This document shows, in pieces, positions 30,213-39,100 of a stretch of 64,000 nt of DNA. The number at the start of each line of letters is the position of its first letter. The first letter of the stretch is position 1. A model generated the notes under the pieces. It saw only the letters and a program-made list of their open reading frames with translations. It ran no database searches and had not been told where the DNA came from. The position numbers and the translations under genes are program-made. This DNA comes from Idiomarina fontislapidosi (GTDB taxonomy: Bacteria > Pseudomonadota > Gammaproteobacteria > Enterobacterales > Alteromonadaceae): positions 21,667 through 85,666 of the forward strand of contig NZ_QJST01000003.1 in NCBI RefSeq assembly GCF_003226255.1, written 5' to 3'.

Positions 30213-31042
30213 TTTGGGGAAAGGTAATTGGTGCGCTGGCTGGCTACTTGTTTTTACGATTACCCGGGGCGATTATCGGCGTGCTGATTGGTCATTGGTT
30301 CGACCGTGGCATGGCGCAAGATTTCGCGAATCGCGGTGGCTTTGGGCAGTTTATGTATGGCAAACAGGACGCAGGTAAAGACGCGCTGTTTTTGTATACG
30401 CTATTCGCCGTGATGGGTCACCTAGCAAAAGCTAAAGGGCGCGTGACGGAGCGCGATATCTTACAAGCGTCGCAGTTGATGAAGCAATTTCGACTGGACG
30501 CTGAAGCCAAAAAAGAGGCACAAGCAGCGTTTCGAGAGGGTAAACAATCAACGTTTCCGCTTAATGATACGATGAAGCGGTTTCGCGAGTCGTTTTATGG
30601 CAACCGAGAAGTTTCTCAAGTATTCATGGAGCAACTGATGGCGTTGGCGCTTAACGACGGAGTGCTGGATCGCGCTGAGCATGAAGTGCTCATCAATGTT
30701 GGCAAGACACTTGGTTTTAGGCGTTTTCAGATTGACCAGTGGTTGGCAATGCAAAAGGCGGCTTTCCGCTTTCATCAGCACAAACGACAAGGGCAGAGTG
30801 GCGGTCAAAAGTCCAAGCCGTCGCAAACTGAATTGCAAGATGCCTATGAAGTACTCGGGGTTAAATCCGATCAGCCTGATGCCGAAATCAAGAAGGCGTA
30901 TCGCAAGTTAATGGCGCGTCACCACCCGGATAAACTGGCTTCTAAGGGCTTGCCCGAGCACGTCATGAAAGAAGCACAAAAACGTGCTCAAGATATTCAG
31001 TCGGCCTACGAAGTGATAAAAAAACATCGTGATATGCGTTAG
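30209..31042 (+). CDS. djlA: Membrane-anchored J-domain co-chaperone DjlA
   Basis: DnaK co-chaperone anchored by one N-terminal membrane helix. MIWGKVIGALAGYLFLRLPG begins the dimerising helix, a TerB-like domain follows (about residues 50-160), then a linker and a C-terminal J domain with the HPD tripeptide in ARHHPDKL. The start at 30209 overlaps the murU stop. An upstream extension of the frame lies wholly inside murU and lacks family features. The 277-residue length matches E. coli DjlA. Confidence 0.93.
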   Translation: MIWGKVIGALAGYLFLRLPGAIIGVLIGHWFDRGMAQDFANRGGFGQFMYGKQDAGKDALFLYTLFAVMGHLAKAKGRVTERDILQASQLMKQFRLDAEAKKEAQAAFREGKQSTFPLNDTMKRFRESFYGNREVSQVFMEQLMALALNDGVLDRAEHEVLINVGKTLGFRRFQIDQWLAMQKAAFRFHQHKRQGQSGGQKSKPSQTELQDAYEVLGVKSDQPDAEIKKAYRKLMARHHPDKLASKGLPEHVMKEAQKRAQDIQSAYEVIKKHRDMR

Positions 31043-31045
31043 CTG

Positions 31046-31840
31046 TTAAAAACCCTGAAATTTAAGCCAGCCTTTTATGACACTGTGAAGCTCGTCGGCG
31101 ACTTCGGGCGGTTGAGTCAGCAAAACACGTGGGCGATAACTTAACTGTTGGTATTTATCACTCATGGTTTTATGCATCGGCCATTGCGTTGTAACCCAAC
31201 GATTCGCCGATGCCGACTTTATATCTAAAACCGGAAACGGTAGCTTTGCAATTTGCGTGCTTAATAGTTCATTAAGTCGTAATTGTGGTAAGAATACGTC
31301 GATCAAGACAACAGCATCGGGCGCTACCTCGGGGTTTTCTTTTACCCAATCCAGCCAGAGTGCGCCACTGATTCCCTCAATCACCCAGACGGTGAATCCT
31401 GGTCGTGGGTTAATCTTCTCATAGATAGCGTCAAGGCGCTTAAATAATGATGAACGATAGGGATCTAAGGCGCTTGCATCGGGCTGATAATAACCTACGT
31501 CAGTATTGTAGTTGGCTAGTGAAGAGGGTTCTATCAGTGTGTCTGGTGGCGTTATCGCCCAGCTACGCCATCCCAGTTCAGCCGCTTGCTGATAGCTCGA
31601 TTTAATCAGTGGTGATTGTAGCGGATGTAAACCCCAAGTAGGTAGGGTTACAAATTGTCCCCGCTCAAAGTTTTTAAGTGGGTCGCGTTGCAGCGCGAGG
31701 TAAACCACTTCGGGAGATTCTGAATCGTTTAACCAAACAACCTCGTGCGGCGGTACAAAACGGGCACGGTCGTCCTGTCCATAGGCAGATATAGACCCAA
31801 GTAAAATGGCGATAAAGATGACAAGGTGATGCGTTTTCAT
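31046..31840 (-). CDS. Exported alpha/beta-hydrolase-like protein (DUF3530-like)
   Basis: A 264-residue protein with a signal peptide (MKTHHLVIFIAILLGSISAY-GQ). The fold reads as alpha/beta hydrolase-like, with FVTLPTWGLHP early and an elbow-like IEGISGALW in the middle. That elbow lacks the full GxSxG pattern, and a catalytic triad is not clear. It resembles the proteins annotated DUF3530 next to rapA or rluA in other gammaproteobacteria (my recollection). It converges on djlA with three bases between. No function can be given. Confidence 0.65.
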   Translation of the reverse strand: MKTHHLVIFIAILLGSISAYGQDDRARFVPPHEVVWLNDSESPEVVYLALQRDPLKNFERGQFVTLPTWGLHPLQSPLIKSSYQQAAELGWRSWAITPPDTLIEPSSLANYNTDVGYYQPDASALDPYRSSLFKRLDAIYEKINPRPGFTVWVIEGISGALWLDWVKENPEVAPDAVVLIDVFLPQLRLNELLSTQIAKLPFPVLDIKSASANRWVTTQWPMHKTMSDKYQQLSYRPRVLLTQPPEVADELHSVIKGWLKFQGF

Positions 31841-31878
31841 ACCTTTTTATCGTCCCCGCTGGGTAACTCTTTAGTTAT

Positions 31879-32538
31879 TTAGGTAAACGGACAGGGACTT
31901 GTAAATACACAAGGTTGTTCGGTCAGTGGGCTGATGACTTTGAGTTCGAATGCATGAAGCAGTAAGCGGTCCGCCGCCTCGAAGGCAACAGGGTGTGCAT
32001 AAAACTTATCACCTAATATGGGGCACTCTAAGGCCAGCATGTGAACACGCAGTTGATGTGACCGACCCGTATAGGGAAACAGTTTAACCGTGCTACTTTG
32101 AGGTCCGCTATCAATGACTTGGTAGCCGGTTTGGCTAGCTTTGCCGTTGAAAAAGTCGACATGCTGCTTGGGGCGATTAGGCCAGTCGCAACTGAGCGGC
32201 AGATCGATACAGCCGCTTGCTCCTGGGAGTCGACCCCAAACTTTGGCTAAATAAGTCTTTTTTGTGGTGCGCTGCTGAAATTGCCTGCTCAAATGGCTTT
32301 GTGCCGGCTTGCCGATTGCAAATATCATCACACCTGAGGTTGCCATGTCGAGGCGATGCACTACGCGAATATCTGGAAAAACTCGTGCTAATCGCGTATA
32401 GACCGAATCTCTGTGTTCAACGGCTTTACCCGGTACGCTGAGTAAGCCTGCTGGTTTATCAACCACAACCACGGCATCATCTCGATAGATTATCTTAAGA
32501 TAGGGCCGGGTTGGTGGTTGATAATTAAGCAACGCCAT
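31879..32538 (-). CDS. rluA: Dual-specificity pseudouridine synthase RluA
   Basis: Makes pseudouridine at 23S rRNA 746 and at position 32 of some tRNAs. It has no S4 domain, as is usual for RluA, and 219 residues match E. coli. The catalytic Asp64 sits in HRLDMATSG, and LVYTG-like SPYTGRSHQLRVH (here FPYTGRSHQLRVH) is present. Its ATG shares bases with the rapA stop (TAATG), so it is translated with rapA; rapA-rluA adjacency also occurs in E. coli. Confidence 0.95.
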   Translation of the reverse strand: MALLNYQPPTRPYLKIIYRDDAVVVVDKPAGLLSVPGKAVEHRDSVYTRLARVFPDIRVVHRLDMATSGVMIFAIGKPAQSHLSRQFQQRTTKKTYLAKVWGRLPGASGCIDLPLSCDWPNRPKQHVDFFNGKASQTGYQVIDSGPQSSTVKLFPYTGRSHQLRVHMLALECPILGDKFYAHPVAFEAADRLLLHAFELKVISPLTEQPCVFTSPCPFT

Positions 32539-35192
32539 TAGTGGTGGTTCACCAATATACGTACAGCAAACAAGGACAGCTGCGGCTGTTCAAGAGCTTC
32601 GAGTAACGTGCGTTGGCGTGCTTGGAGCGCTTCGATTTCTGACTCACGCACCGATGGATTGCGTTGCTTGAGTTTAGTCAAACGTTGTAGCTCTTTCCCT
32701 AAACTGTCTGTGAGCTGTTTGCGAACGCACGCGGCATGCTCCACCAACCACGCATCAGCAGATTCACGTGCTTTCTCCAGGTGCGACTTCGTGACATCAC
32801 GTAACTGTTTTAGAATTTGGCGGGATGTCTTTTTATCCATGAAGTCAGCCTGCTTTGTGAGTGCATCGCGCGGCACTTTACTGGTGAGCTCGCGCCCTTG
32901 GCCATCGAGTAAGATGCGGTGGTTCTGTAGCGGGAAAAATTCTTGCGCAACGGCACTCGTTGGCGCGTTGATATGTGCACTAAAATCAACTTCCATAAAC
33001 CACGCGCCTTCTGGGAGTGCTTTGTTATTGAGCTTAGTGACACATACGCTACCAAAATCTTGTTGCGTAACAATATCTAAGGCTTCTTGAACATGAGGGT
33101 GATCCCAACTAAGAAACTCAGCATCCTCGTAGTTCAGCGCTGTGGTGCGATCAAATGTCACTGTCATGCCGTCTTCATTTAAACCTGGGATCGCCTCAAC
33201 CCGCATATGTTCACTTGGTTTGACAAAAGTTCGGGTTTCGTCGAGCTCTTCTGTGTCAACGCCAAAACGCCCCCAGAACGTGGTCATAAACTCATTTAGG
33301 TGCTCAGTATCACTGGTTTCTTCAATCGCCGAAATAACGGACTCGGCCTGTTGAGGACGGCAAGCATTCAATTCCTGAAGTTTATCGCGGCCTGCTTCTA
33401 CTTCGCTCATTAATTGTTGATGCAATACGGCGCTCTGCTCGAGTAGGTCTTTAGGTAGCGGTTGGCAACTCAGTAAGGACTTTTTGATTGGTTGCGCGAA
33501 CTCGTCATACATACGACGCCCGACCGGGTTACATTGTTCGAATGCATTCATGGTGTGATACCAAGGTAATAGAATGCCCTCGTCAGAATCTTCGGTGTAG
33601 GGCAGGTAGATTTGGATATCATGGGTTTGCCCAATGCGATCAAGACGCCCAATTCGTTGTTCCAATAAGTCCGGGTTTTCTGGCAAATCGAACAATACGA
33701 GCTGATGTACAAACTGGAAGTTGCGCCCCTCGCTGCCTATCTCAGAACATAATAAAATCGGGCTACCGTTGTCGTCATCGGCAAAAAACTCGGCAGCGCG
33801 GTCGCGCTCAAGTAATGACATGCCTTCGTGGAATACGGCAGCGTTAATCCCTTCGATTACACGCAATGCCTCGGCGAGCTCATTCACCATTTTCGCGCTA
33901 TGGCAAATAAGCAATGTTTTATCATCACGGTTACTTTTGATATGGTCGGTCAGCCAAGTTAAACGGGGATCGCCGAGCCACCATGGTTCACGCATATCAT
34001 CTTCAGGTTCTGGAAGTTTTACCGGGTGAAAATGACGTGCTGGGAACCCTCCTACATTTTGACGGCGGTTTCTAAACATAACCCGACCTGTGCCATGTTC
34101 ATCAAGTAGCTCATCTAATGCTTCGCCGCTCAGATCATTCGCTTTATCAGCAAGTTCGCGATAATGGGTCTGCTCTTCCTCGAATGCGTTAAAATCGTTA
34201 AAGCGGTCTGGGTCAAGTAACTGCAAACGCTTAAAGTGTCCTTCGTTACCCTCCTGCTCAGGTGTTGCCGTCAATAATAGTAAGCCTGGAATCGCTTTCG
34301 CTAGTTGAGCAAAGTGTTCATAGCCCGGTGTGTTGTCATTAAGGTGATGCGCTTCGTCAACCACAAGCATATCGAACTCAGCGCCCATGAGTGCTTCATG
34401 CCACTGTTCGTCGTGTAGGATCTTGTTGTTGATAATTACTAATTGTTCAGTAGAAAATGGATTATCGCTATCAAGTTGTGCTTCTCGGATTCTTGCTTCA
34501 TCAAATACACTGAAATCAAGCGCAAATCGGCGCTTCATCTCAACAAGCCATTGATGACGAAGACTATCAGGTACGGCAATTAATATGCGTTGGCTGCGCC
34601 CCGTGACATGCTGGCGCTTGATGATCATGCCCGCTTCGATGGTTTTCCCTAAGCCGACCTCGTCAGCTAACATAACTCGGGGATGGTAGCGGTTCGCCAC
34701 CGTTGACGCCACGTAACACTGGTGGGGTAACAAGTTCACACGGGCGCCTAATAGGCCCGCGACGGGGCTTTGCTGCCAGCGTGCTAATTGCTTCAAACCT
34801 TGCATGCGCAGAAGGTAGAGATCGTGTCGGTCGGCTTGTCCTGCAATAAAGCGAGTCAACGCTGGGTTAGTATCTATTTGGTGAGCGAGCTGAGACTCAG
34901 GCACCATAACGTCTTCACCTGAGTCGATTCGTTCGCCAAAGTATATCGCCAGCCCCTGATGCTCTTTTGCCTCGGTGACGATAAAACGCCATTGGTCGGC
35001 GTGTGTGGCTTCTTGCCCTTCATTCAGCACAAATCGAGCGAGGGGTGCATCGGATTTAGCGTACATCCGTGTTTCACCAGTACTTGGAAACATCACTGAA
35101 ACTTGTCGTCCATCGACGGCTGTGACCACGCCGAGACCTAAATCTGTTTCAGTTTCGCTTAACCAACGTTGCCCTAAACTAAACTCGCTCAC
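32538..35192 (-). CDS. rapA: RNA polymerase recycling ATPase RapA (HepA)
   Basis: Swi2/Snf2 translocase that binds RNA polymerase and promotes its recycling. Visible are the N-terminal Tudor-like domain SLGQRWLSETETDLGLGVV, Walker A LADEVGLGKTIEAGMI, the box VVDEAHHL, LLTATPEQ, SEIGSEGRNFQ, and the motif VI region LLEQRIGRLDRIGQTHDIQI. At about 884 residues it is some 80 shorter than E. coli RapA, with two internal contractions around the insert between the ATPase lobes. The frame opens at a GTG at 35210. I prefer the GTG at 35192, five bases after AGGAAGG, which gives the E. coli-like N-terminus. Confidence 0.94.
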   Translation of the reverse strand: MSEFSLGQRWLSETETDLGLGVVTAVDGRQVSVMFPSTGETRMYAKSDAPLARFVLNEGQEATHADQWRFIVTEAKEHQGLAIYFGERIDSGEDVMVPESQLAHQIDTNPALTRFIAGQADRHDLYLLRMQGLKQLARWQQSPVAGLLGARVNLLPHQCYVASTVANRYHPRVMLADEVGLGKTIEAGMIIKRQHVTGRSQRILIAVPDSLRHQWLVEMKRRFALDFSVFDEARIREAQLDSDNPFSTEQLVIINNKILHDEQWHEALMGAEFDMLVVDEAHHLNDNTPGYEHFAQLAKAIPGLLLLTATPEQEGNEGHFKRLQLLDPDRFNDFNAFEEEQTHYRELADKANDLSGEALDELLDEHGTGRVMFRNRRQNVGGFPARHFHPVKLPEPEDDMREPWWLGDPRLTWLTDHIKSNRDDKTLLICHSAKMVNELAEALRVIEGINAAVFHEGMSLLERDRAAEFFADDDNGSPILLCSEIGSEGRNFQFVHQLVLFDLPENPDLLEQRIGRLDRIGQTHDIQIYLPYTEDSDEGILLPWYHTMNAFEQCNPVGRRMYDEFAQPIKKSLLSCQPLPKDLLEQSAVLHQQLMSEVEAGRDKLQELNACRPQQAESVISAIEETSDTEHLNEFMTTFWGRFGVDTEELDETRTFVKPSEHMRVEAIPGLNEDGMTVTFDRTTALNYEDAEFLSWDHPHVQEALDIVTQQDFGSVCVTKLNNKALPEGAWFMEVDFSAHINAPTSAVAQEFFPLQNHRILLDGQGRELTSKVPRDALTKQADFMDKKTSRQILKQLRDVTKSHLEKARESADAWLVEHAACVRKQLTDSLGKELQRLTKLKQRNPSVRESEIEALQARQRTLLEALEQPQLSLFAVRILVNHH

Positions 35193-35262
35193 TTCGTCCT
35201 TCCTATGCACTAACTTTAAAGGTCGGCAATAGTAATGGGGAGATTAGAAAAAAACAATGCGA

Positions 35263-35280
35263 CTGTCATCCCTGTGTCAC
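35263..35280 (+). promoter_or_regulatory. Pho-box-like direct repeat upstream of the phoH-like gene
   Basis: CTGTCAT (35263-35269), four bases CCCT, then GTGTCAC (35274-35280). The first half is a perfect match to the PhoB half-site and the second matches at five of seven, at the correct 11-base period. The spacer is not AT-rich and no good -10 is at the expected distance, so this is weaker than the site at 48416. Confidence 0.4.
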
Positions 35281-35327
35281 GAATTTTGGTCTAAGCTTTA
35301 ATCAAACGATAACAAAAGGTGTACGCC

Positions 35328-36731
35328 ATGACCGCAAATGTTAGTCAATCTACCCAAGCCACTAAGTACTTCGTTTTAGACACCAACATCCTGCTACATG
35401 ATCCACTCGCATTTCTAAGCTTCGACGAGCATAACGTTGTTATTCCTATGGTTGTTTTAGAAGAGCTAGACAACATTAAAGACCGAAATAAAGACGTCAG
35501 CCGCGATGCGCGCGTTGCAATTCGGTCGCTTGAAGAGGTGTTACAAGATGCGACGCCGGAACAAATCGTTGAGGGCGTGCCGTTAACGCAGCTGAGTGGC
35601 GATCACCAAGCAAACGGTACCTTAGCTATTTTCCCAGACTATGAGCTAGAGCAAAGTGCATCTGCTTTAGCGCTTAACGAGAATGACCACCGCATCATTC
35701 AGGTCGCATTAGAGCTACAAATTAAATTTGTCGGCAGTACGGTGACTCTAGTGACGAAAGATATCAACATGCGCTTGAAAGCCAAGGGTGCTGGCGTAAA
35801 ACATGTTGAGGATTACCGAACCGACCAATTAATCGACGATATCCGTCTGTTAACAAAAGGCTTTTATCAATTTGAAGGCGACTTTTGGCAACAAGTGGGC
35901 GATGTCAGTACGTTACAAGAAGGACGAGATGCTTACCATACAGTGTCGCGTGAGCACCTTCCGCAAATTTTCTACAATGAGTACTTTATTGACGAGACTG
36001 AGCACTTTGCGGCCCGAGTCGACGCCTTTGATGAGACATCTGTGACGTTAATGGACTTAGGTCATGAGCGTTTGATGGGCTATAGCGCTTGGGGTATTCA
36101 TCCCAAAAATATCTATCAGGCAATGGCGATGCATGCGCTACTCGATACGGGTTTGGATATGGTCATTTTGACTGGACCCGCCGGCAGTGGTAAGACACTA
36201 CTCGCGCTTGCCGCGGCACTGGAAATGGTGGTGGAGAAAGGAATATACGAAAAAATCATCGTGACTCGCAACACCCCTGAAATTGCCGAGTCGATTGGTT
36301 TTTTGCCAGGTACAGAAGAAGAGAAAATGGCGCCGTGGTTGTCTGCAATCACTGACTCCCTAGAAGTACTTCATAAAAACGATGAGAGCATGGACTCAAG
36401 CCTAAATTATATTATGACCAAGGCGAATATTCAGTTTAAGTCACTCAACTTTATGCGGGGCCGAAGTATTCAGAATGCGGTCGTGATTTTAGACGAAGCG
36501 CAGAACCTGACAGCCTCACAACTTAAAACAATTATTACGCGCTGTGGCGAGAATACCAAGCTGGTGGTGTCAGGTAACTTAGCGCAGATTGATAGCTACT
36601 ATTTAACCGCTGTAACGTCAGGCCTTACTTTTATCGTGGAACGTTTCAAAGATTACCCGGGTAGCGCCACGATTAACTTAAATGGCGTGGTAAGAAGTAG
36701 TCTTGCTGAGTACGCGGAGGAACATCTTTAA
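35328..36731 (+). CDS. PIN-PhoH protein (PhoH-family ATPase with N-terminal PIN domain)
   Basis: A fusion of an N-terminal PIN nuclease domain (FVLDTNILLHDP at the start; acidic residues in EELDNIKD, NENDHRI and TKDINMRLKA, about residues 15-155) with a C-terminal PhoH ATPase (Walker A TGPAGSGKTLLALAAALE; Walker B AVVILDEAQNLT; SGNLAQID). Proteins of this PhoH2/YlaK type have RNA-cleaving and unwinding activity in mycobacteria; the role here is inferred. The ATG at 35328 has AAAGG at good spacing; a GTG three codons earlier is less likely. A Pho-box-like repeat lies about 50-65 bases upstream. It converges on the next gene with one base between. Confidence 0.92.
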   Translation: MTANVSQSTQATKYFVLDTNILLHDPLAFLSFDEHNVVIPMVVLEELDNIKDRNKDVSRDARVAIRSLEEVLQDATPEQIVEGVPLTQLSGDHQANGTLAIFPDYELEQSASALALNENDHRIIQVALELQIKFVGSTVTLVTKDINMRLKAKGAGVKHVEDYRTDQLIDDIRLLTKGFYQFEGDFWQQVGDVSTLQEGRDAYHTVSREHLPQIFYNEYFIDETEHFAARVDAFDETSVTLMDLGHERLMGYSAWGIHPKNIYQAMAMHALLDTGLDMVILTGPAGSGKTLLALAAALEMVVEKGIYEKIIVTRNTPEIAESIGFLPGTEEEKMAPWLSAITDSLEVLHKNDESMDSSLNYIMTKANIQFKSLNFMRGRSIQNAVVILDEAQNLTASQLKTIITRCGENTKLVVSGNLAQIDSYYLTAVTSGLTFIVERFKDYPGSATINLNGVVRSSLAEYAEEHL

Positions 36732-36732
36732 T

Positions 36733-37731
36733 TCAGTTACCTACGACAACTGTGTACTGTTGGGTGTTAATTAAAAACTGAACACTATCGGAGAGCTGTC
36801 CCGCAGGTGAGACTGCGGGACCGGCGACATCGACCAAAACGAACTCTGTGCCATCATGTGACAACGTCGCATCGTTGGGTTGTTTTGCCATTTGGATGCC
36901 AAAAATCGCGTGTTTAGGTAGGTATATGACGATCATGTCGGCCTGCGGGATGATCTTTTTCAGCAAAGCTAAGGTGAGACTCACTTTACTATCGCAGTCA
37001 CCTCGATTACTAAGTAGTAGTTGATTAGGCGGTGAAAATCCATCGCCCCTACTGGACAGTCTGTCCTCTAAATCATCGTACGGGATTGTTTGCACAAATT
37101 GGGCAATATAATTTACGTAACTTCGCCGACTATTATCTTTAAGTTGGTTGCCAATTGCGACGATGAGCGGATCTAACAGTGATTTAGTCTCGTCTGCAAT
37201 AGCCACAGTATTTGGAATGATACCGGTTTCACCTGGAGGTAAGGTAAGCGTGCGATAGTAATTGGTGGATAAATAATCTTGCCACTGCGCGGTAAAAAAT
37301 TGACGGGTTTTGGCGAGTTGCTGTTGGTAGTTTTCTCGTTGCTTTGCGTCACGGGCTGTTCGCATCGAGAGTTCAAGTTTCTCCTGACGGGGAGAAAGTG
37401 AGGCTTTCACACCATACCAGCGTTGGCGTTGGATATAGTTGTTAACACGATAATTTAATTCGCGCAAAGCGCGACTGCGATTGTAGTTCCGAAACTTAGC
37501 CAGCGGCTGAGTAAAAGATTGACGTTCGACTTCAAAAGCAAGCGACGCTTCCTGACCATCAGCCATAAGCCATTGGTATGCAAATCTAATTTGGCCATCG
37601 CGGCTAGCCTTGTTAAAAGCGAGCTGTTGCGCGAATAATGGCTGCGCTGCGAGTAGAATCAGTATCGCCGAGAGAGCTAAGCACAAGCGTGAGGCAAGCT
37701 GAGGGACTCTCTCGTTGATACATCTGAACAT
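36733..37731 (-). CDS. Exported transglutaminase-like cysteine protein, uncharacterised
   Basis: No named family recognised. An N-terminal signal peptide (cleavage near AQQ, residues 34-36) is followed by a basic helical region (about 70-165), then a domain that reads as transglutaminase-like. That domain has the run FVQTIPYDD, the nucleophile Cys246 in RGDCDSK, His274 in PKHAIFG and Asp301 in VLVDVAGP, in the order and spacing of the Cys-His-Asp triad. Such folds act as proteases, amidases or cross-linkers; the substrate is unknown and would be periplasmic. Its start shares bases with the stop of the 96-residue gene upstream (TAATG), so the pair is coupled. Confidence 0.7.
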   Translation of the reverse strand: MFRCINERVPQLASRLCLALSAILILLAAQPLFAQQLAFNKASRDGQIRFAYQWLMADGQEASLAFEVERQSFTQPLAKFRNYNRSRALRELNYRVNNYIQRQRWYGVKASLSPRQEKLELSMRTARDAKQRENYQQQLAKTRQFFTAQWQDYLSTNYYRTLTLPPGETGIIPNTVAIADETKSLLDPLIVAIGNQLKDNSRRSYVNYIAQFVQTIPYDDLEDRLSSRGDGFSPPNQLLLSNRGDCDSKVSLTLALLKKIIPQADMIVIYLPKHAIFGIQMAKQPNDATLSHDGTEFVLVDVAGPAVSPAGQLSDSVQFLINTQQYTVVVGN

Positions 37732-38021
37732 TAGAACTTCATTTCGGTAATGGGGCTTTCTTCGAACTTTAGATCGATCTGATATTCGATACCACCTGCA
37801 CGAATGAAGAAGTAGGTTTTATCTCGCTTGAATATCTCTTGCAACGAAATGACTCGTACGCCAGGTCGGCGTTCTGCATTCCATTCGCTCATCTCTACGC
37901 CAGAGCGTGATACAAGAATATTCTTGTAGCGGTCACCTGTGACTAACAACAATTTTTTGTTGTCGTTGCGCAATAAAATCGTATTGCCTGTAACTGAAAA
38001 TGGTTCTTCGTTGCCTAGCAC
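37731..38021 (-). CDS. Small hypothetical protein coupled to the transglutaminase-like gene
   Basis: A 96-residue protein that I do not recognise. It has no signal peptide or membrane helix and appears mostly beta, with hydrophobic alternation in NTILLRNDNKKLLLVTGDRY and a C-terminal strand pair. The start is GTG with GGGAG six bases ahead, which supports translation. The stop overlaps the start of the next gene by TAATG. The gap to ruvX is about 66 bases, so the pair may be the tail of the yqgE-ruvX transcript. Confidence 0.6.
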   Translation of the reverse strand: MLGNEEPFSVTGNTILLRNDNKKLLLVTGDRYKNILVSRSGVEMSEWNAERRPGVRVISLQEIFKRDKTYFFIRAGGIEYQIDLKFEESPITEMKF

Positions 38022-38087
38022 GACAGTCTCCCAAGCGTGACATTTTTAATAGTCACTATAACGAATTATAATGATTTGGCAATATGA

Positions 38088-38495
38088 CTATTGCGAGCGT
38101 AAATAGTCTTCAACGATGAGCAACGCCGCAGCACTATCGACTTTGCCTTTTTCCAGACCACGATATCCCTCTCGTTCAAATAATGCTTCGCGTGCTGCTG
38201 TAGAGGTTAAACGTTCATCTTGAAAGTCGACGGGGACGTTGAACCGCCCATGAATGCGATTGCCAAATTTGCGGGCCCGTTGAGTGAGTGGTTGCTCAGT
38301 TCCATCCATATTCAAAGGTAAGCCCACAACAACCCGCTCAGGCTGCCATTCTTTTATCAGCCGTTCAACGGAGTCCCAATTAGGAATGCCATCTTGAGCT
38401 TTCAAGGCGCTTAAAATAGATGCTGTTCCTGTAATGGACTGACCGACTGCAACGCCGATACTTTTTGTTCCGAAATCAAAGCCAATAACCGTCAT
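38088..38495 (-). CDS. ruvX: Holliday-junction-resolvase-like / pre-16S rRNA nuclease YqgF
   Basis: RNase H-fold protein needed for 16S rRNA 5'-end maturation. [15 protein letters not shown] carries the first catalytic Asp, and the later acidic residues are in VVGLPLN, DERLTS and DSAAALLI. The ATG at 38495 overlaps the yqgE stop (ATGA) and gives a 135-residue protein of normal size. An open extension upstream lies within yqgE. yqgE-ruvX is a conserved pair. Confidence 0.94.
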   Translation of the reverse strand: MTVIGFDFGTKSIGVAVGQSITGTASILSALKAQDGIPNWDSVERLIKEWQPERVVVGLPLNMDGTEQPLTQRARKFGNRIHGRFNVPVDFQDERLTSTAAREALFEREGYRGLEKGKVDSAAALLIVEDYLRSQ

Positions 38496-39049
38496 GCGTG
38501 ACCTACGTCGGGTCCGAGCTGCCAAATATCAAAGCCTAATTGTTCGGTTGCCTTTTCCCAACGTTGATTAATAGGTGTATTAAACATGATTTCGGGATCA
38601 GCCGGTATGGCAAGCCACGCGTTCTCTGCAAGTTCTTGCTCAAGCTGTCCGGCTTCCCAGCCCGCGTAACCGAGCGTTAATATAAACTGCAGTGGTGCCG
38701 CCGACGAGCCTAACGCCTCTAGGATGTCCCGCGAGGTGGTTACCATAATCTCATCGCTCAATTTAAGGCTGCTGCGCCAGTTTTGTTGCGGCGGGTGAAT
38801 GACAAAGCCACGTTCCTGACCGACTGGGCCACCTTGGTAAACAGGTCCCTTAAGACTATCGGCACTATCTGGATAAACAATTTCAAGCTTATCGAGTAGT
38901 GAGTTAACGGTAAGCTCTGCAGGCTGGTTAATGATTAAGCCCATTGCACCGTCTTCATTATGCTCACAAATGTAAGTCACACTGCGACGGAACAGCGGGT
39001 CATTCATACTCGGCGTGGCAATTAAAAAATGATTTTGTAAGCTTTCCAT
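38492..39049 (-). CDS. yqgE: UPF0301 / AlgH-family protein YqgE
   Basis: A conserved 185-residue protein of unclear function. Signatures: [54 protein letters not shown] and [12 protein letters not shown]. It sits about 50 bases after gshB and overlaps ruvX by four bases, the usual gammaproteobacterial order. Confidence 0.94.
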   Translation of the reverse strand: MESLQNHFLIATPSMNDPLFRRSVTYICEHNEDGAMGLIINQPAELTVNSLLDKLEIVYPDSADSLKGPVYQGGPVGQERGFVIHPPQQNWRSSLKLSDEIMVTTSRDILEALGSSAAPLQFILTLGYAGWEAGQLEQELAENAWLAIPADPEIMFNTPINQRWEKATEQLGFDIWQLGPDVGHA

Positions 39050-39100
39050 AAAGCACTCCTTACTCGCGATACAACTTATATCGGGGCTTATTCAGCAATT

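Noticed and set aside
32608..33090. 160-residue open frame antisense to rapA
   Set aside because: It has no family similarity or ribosome site, and its Ser/Arg-rich content is what antisense reading of this gene gives. Similar antisense frames at 12433-12846, 15258-15692 and 52088-52546 were rejected for the same reason.
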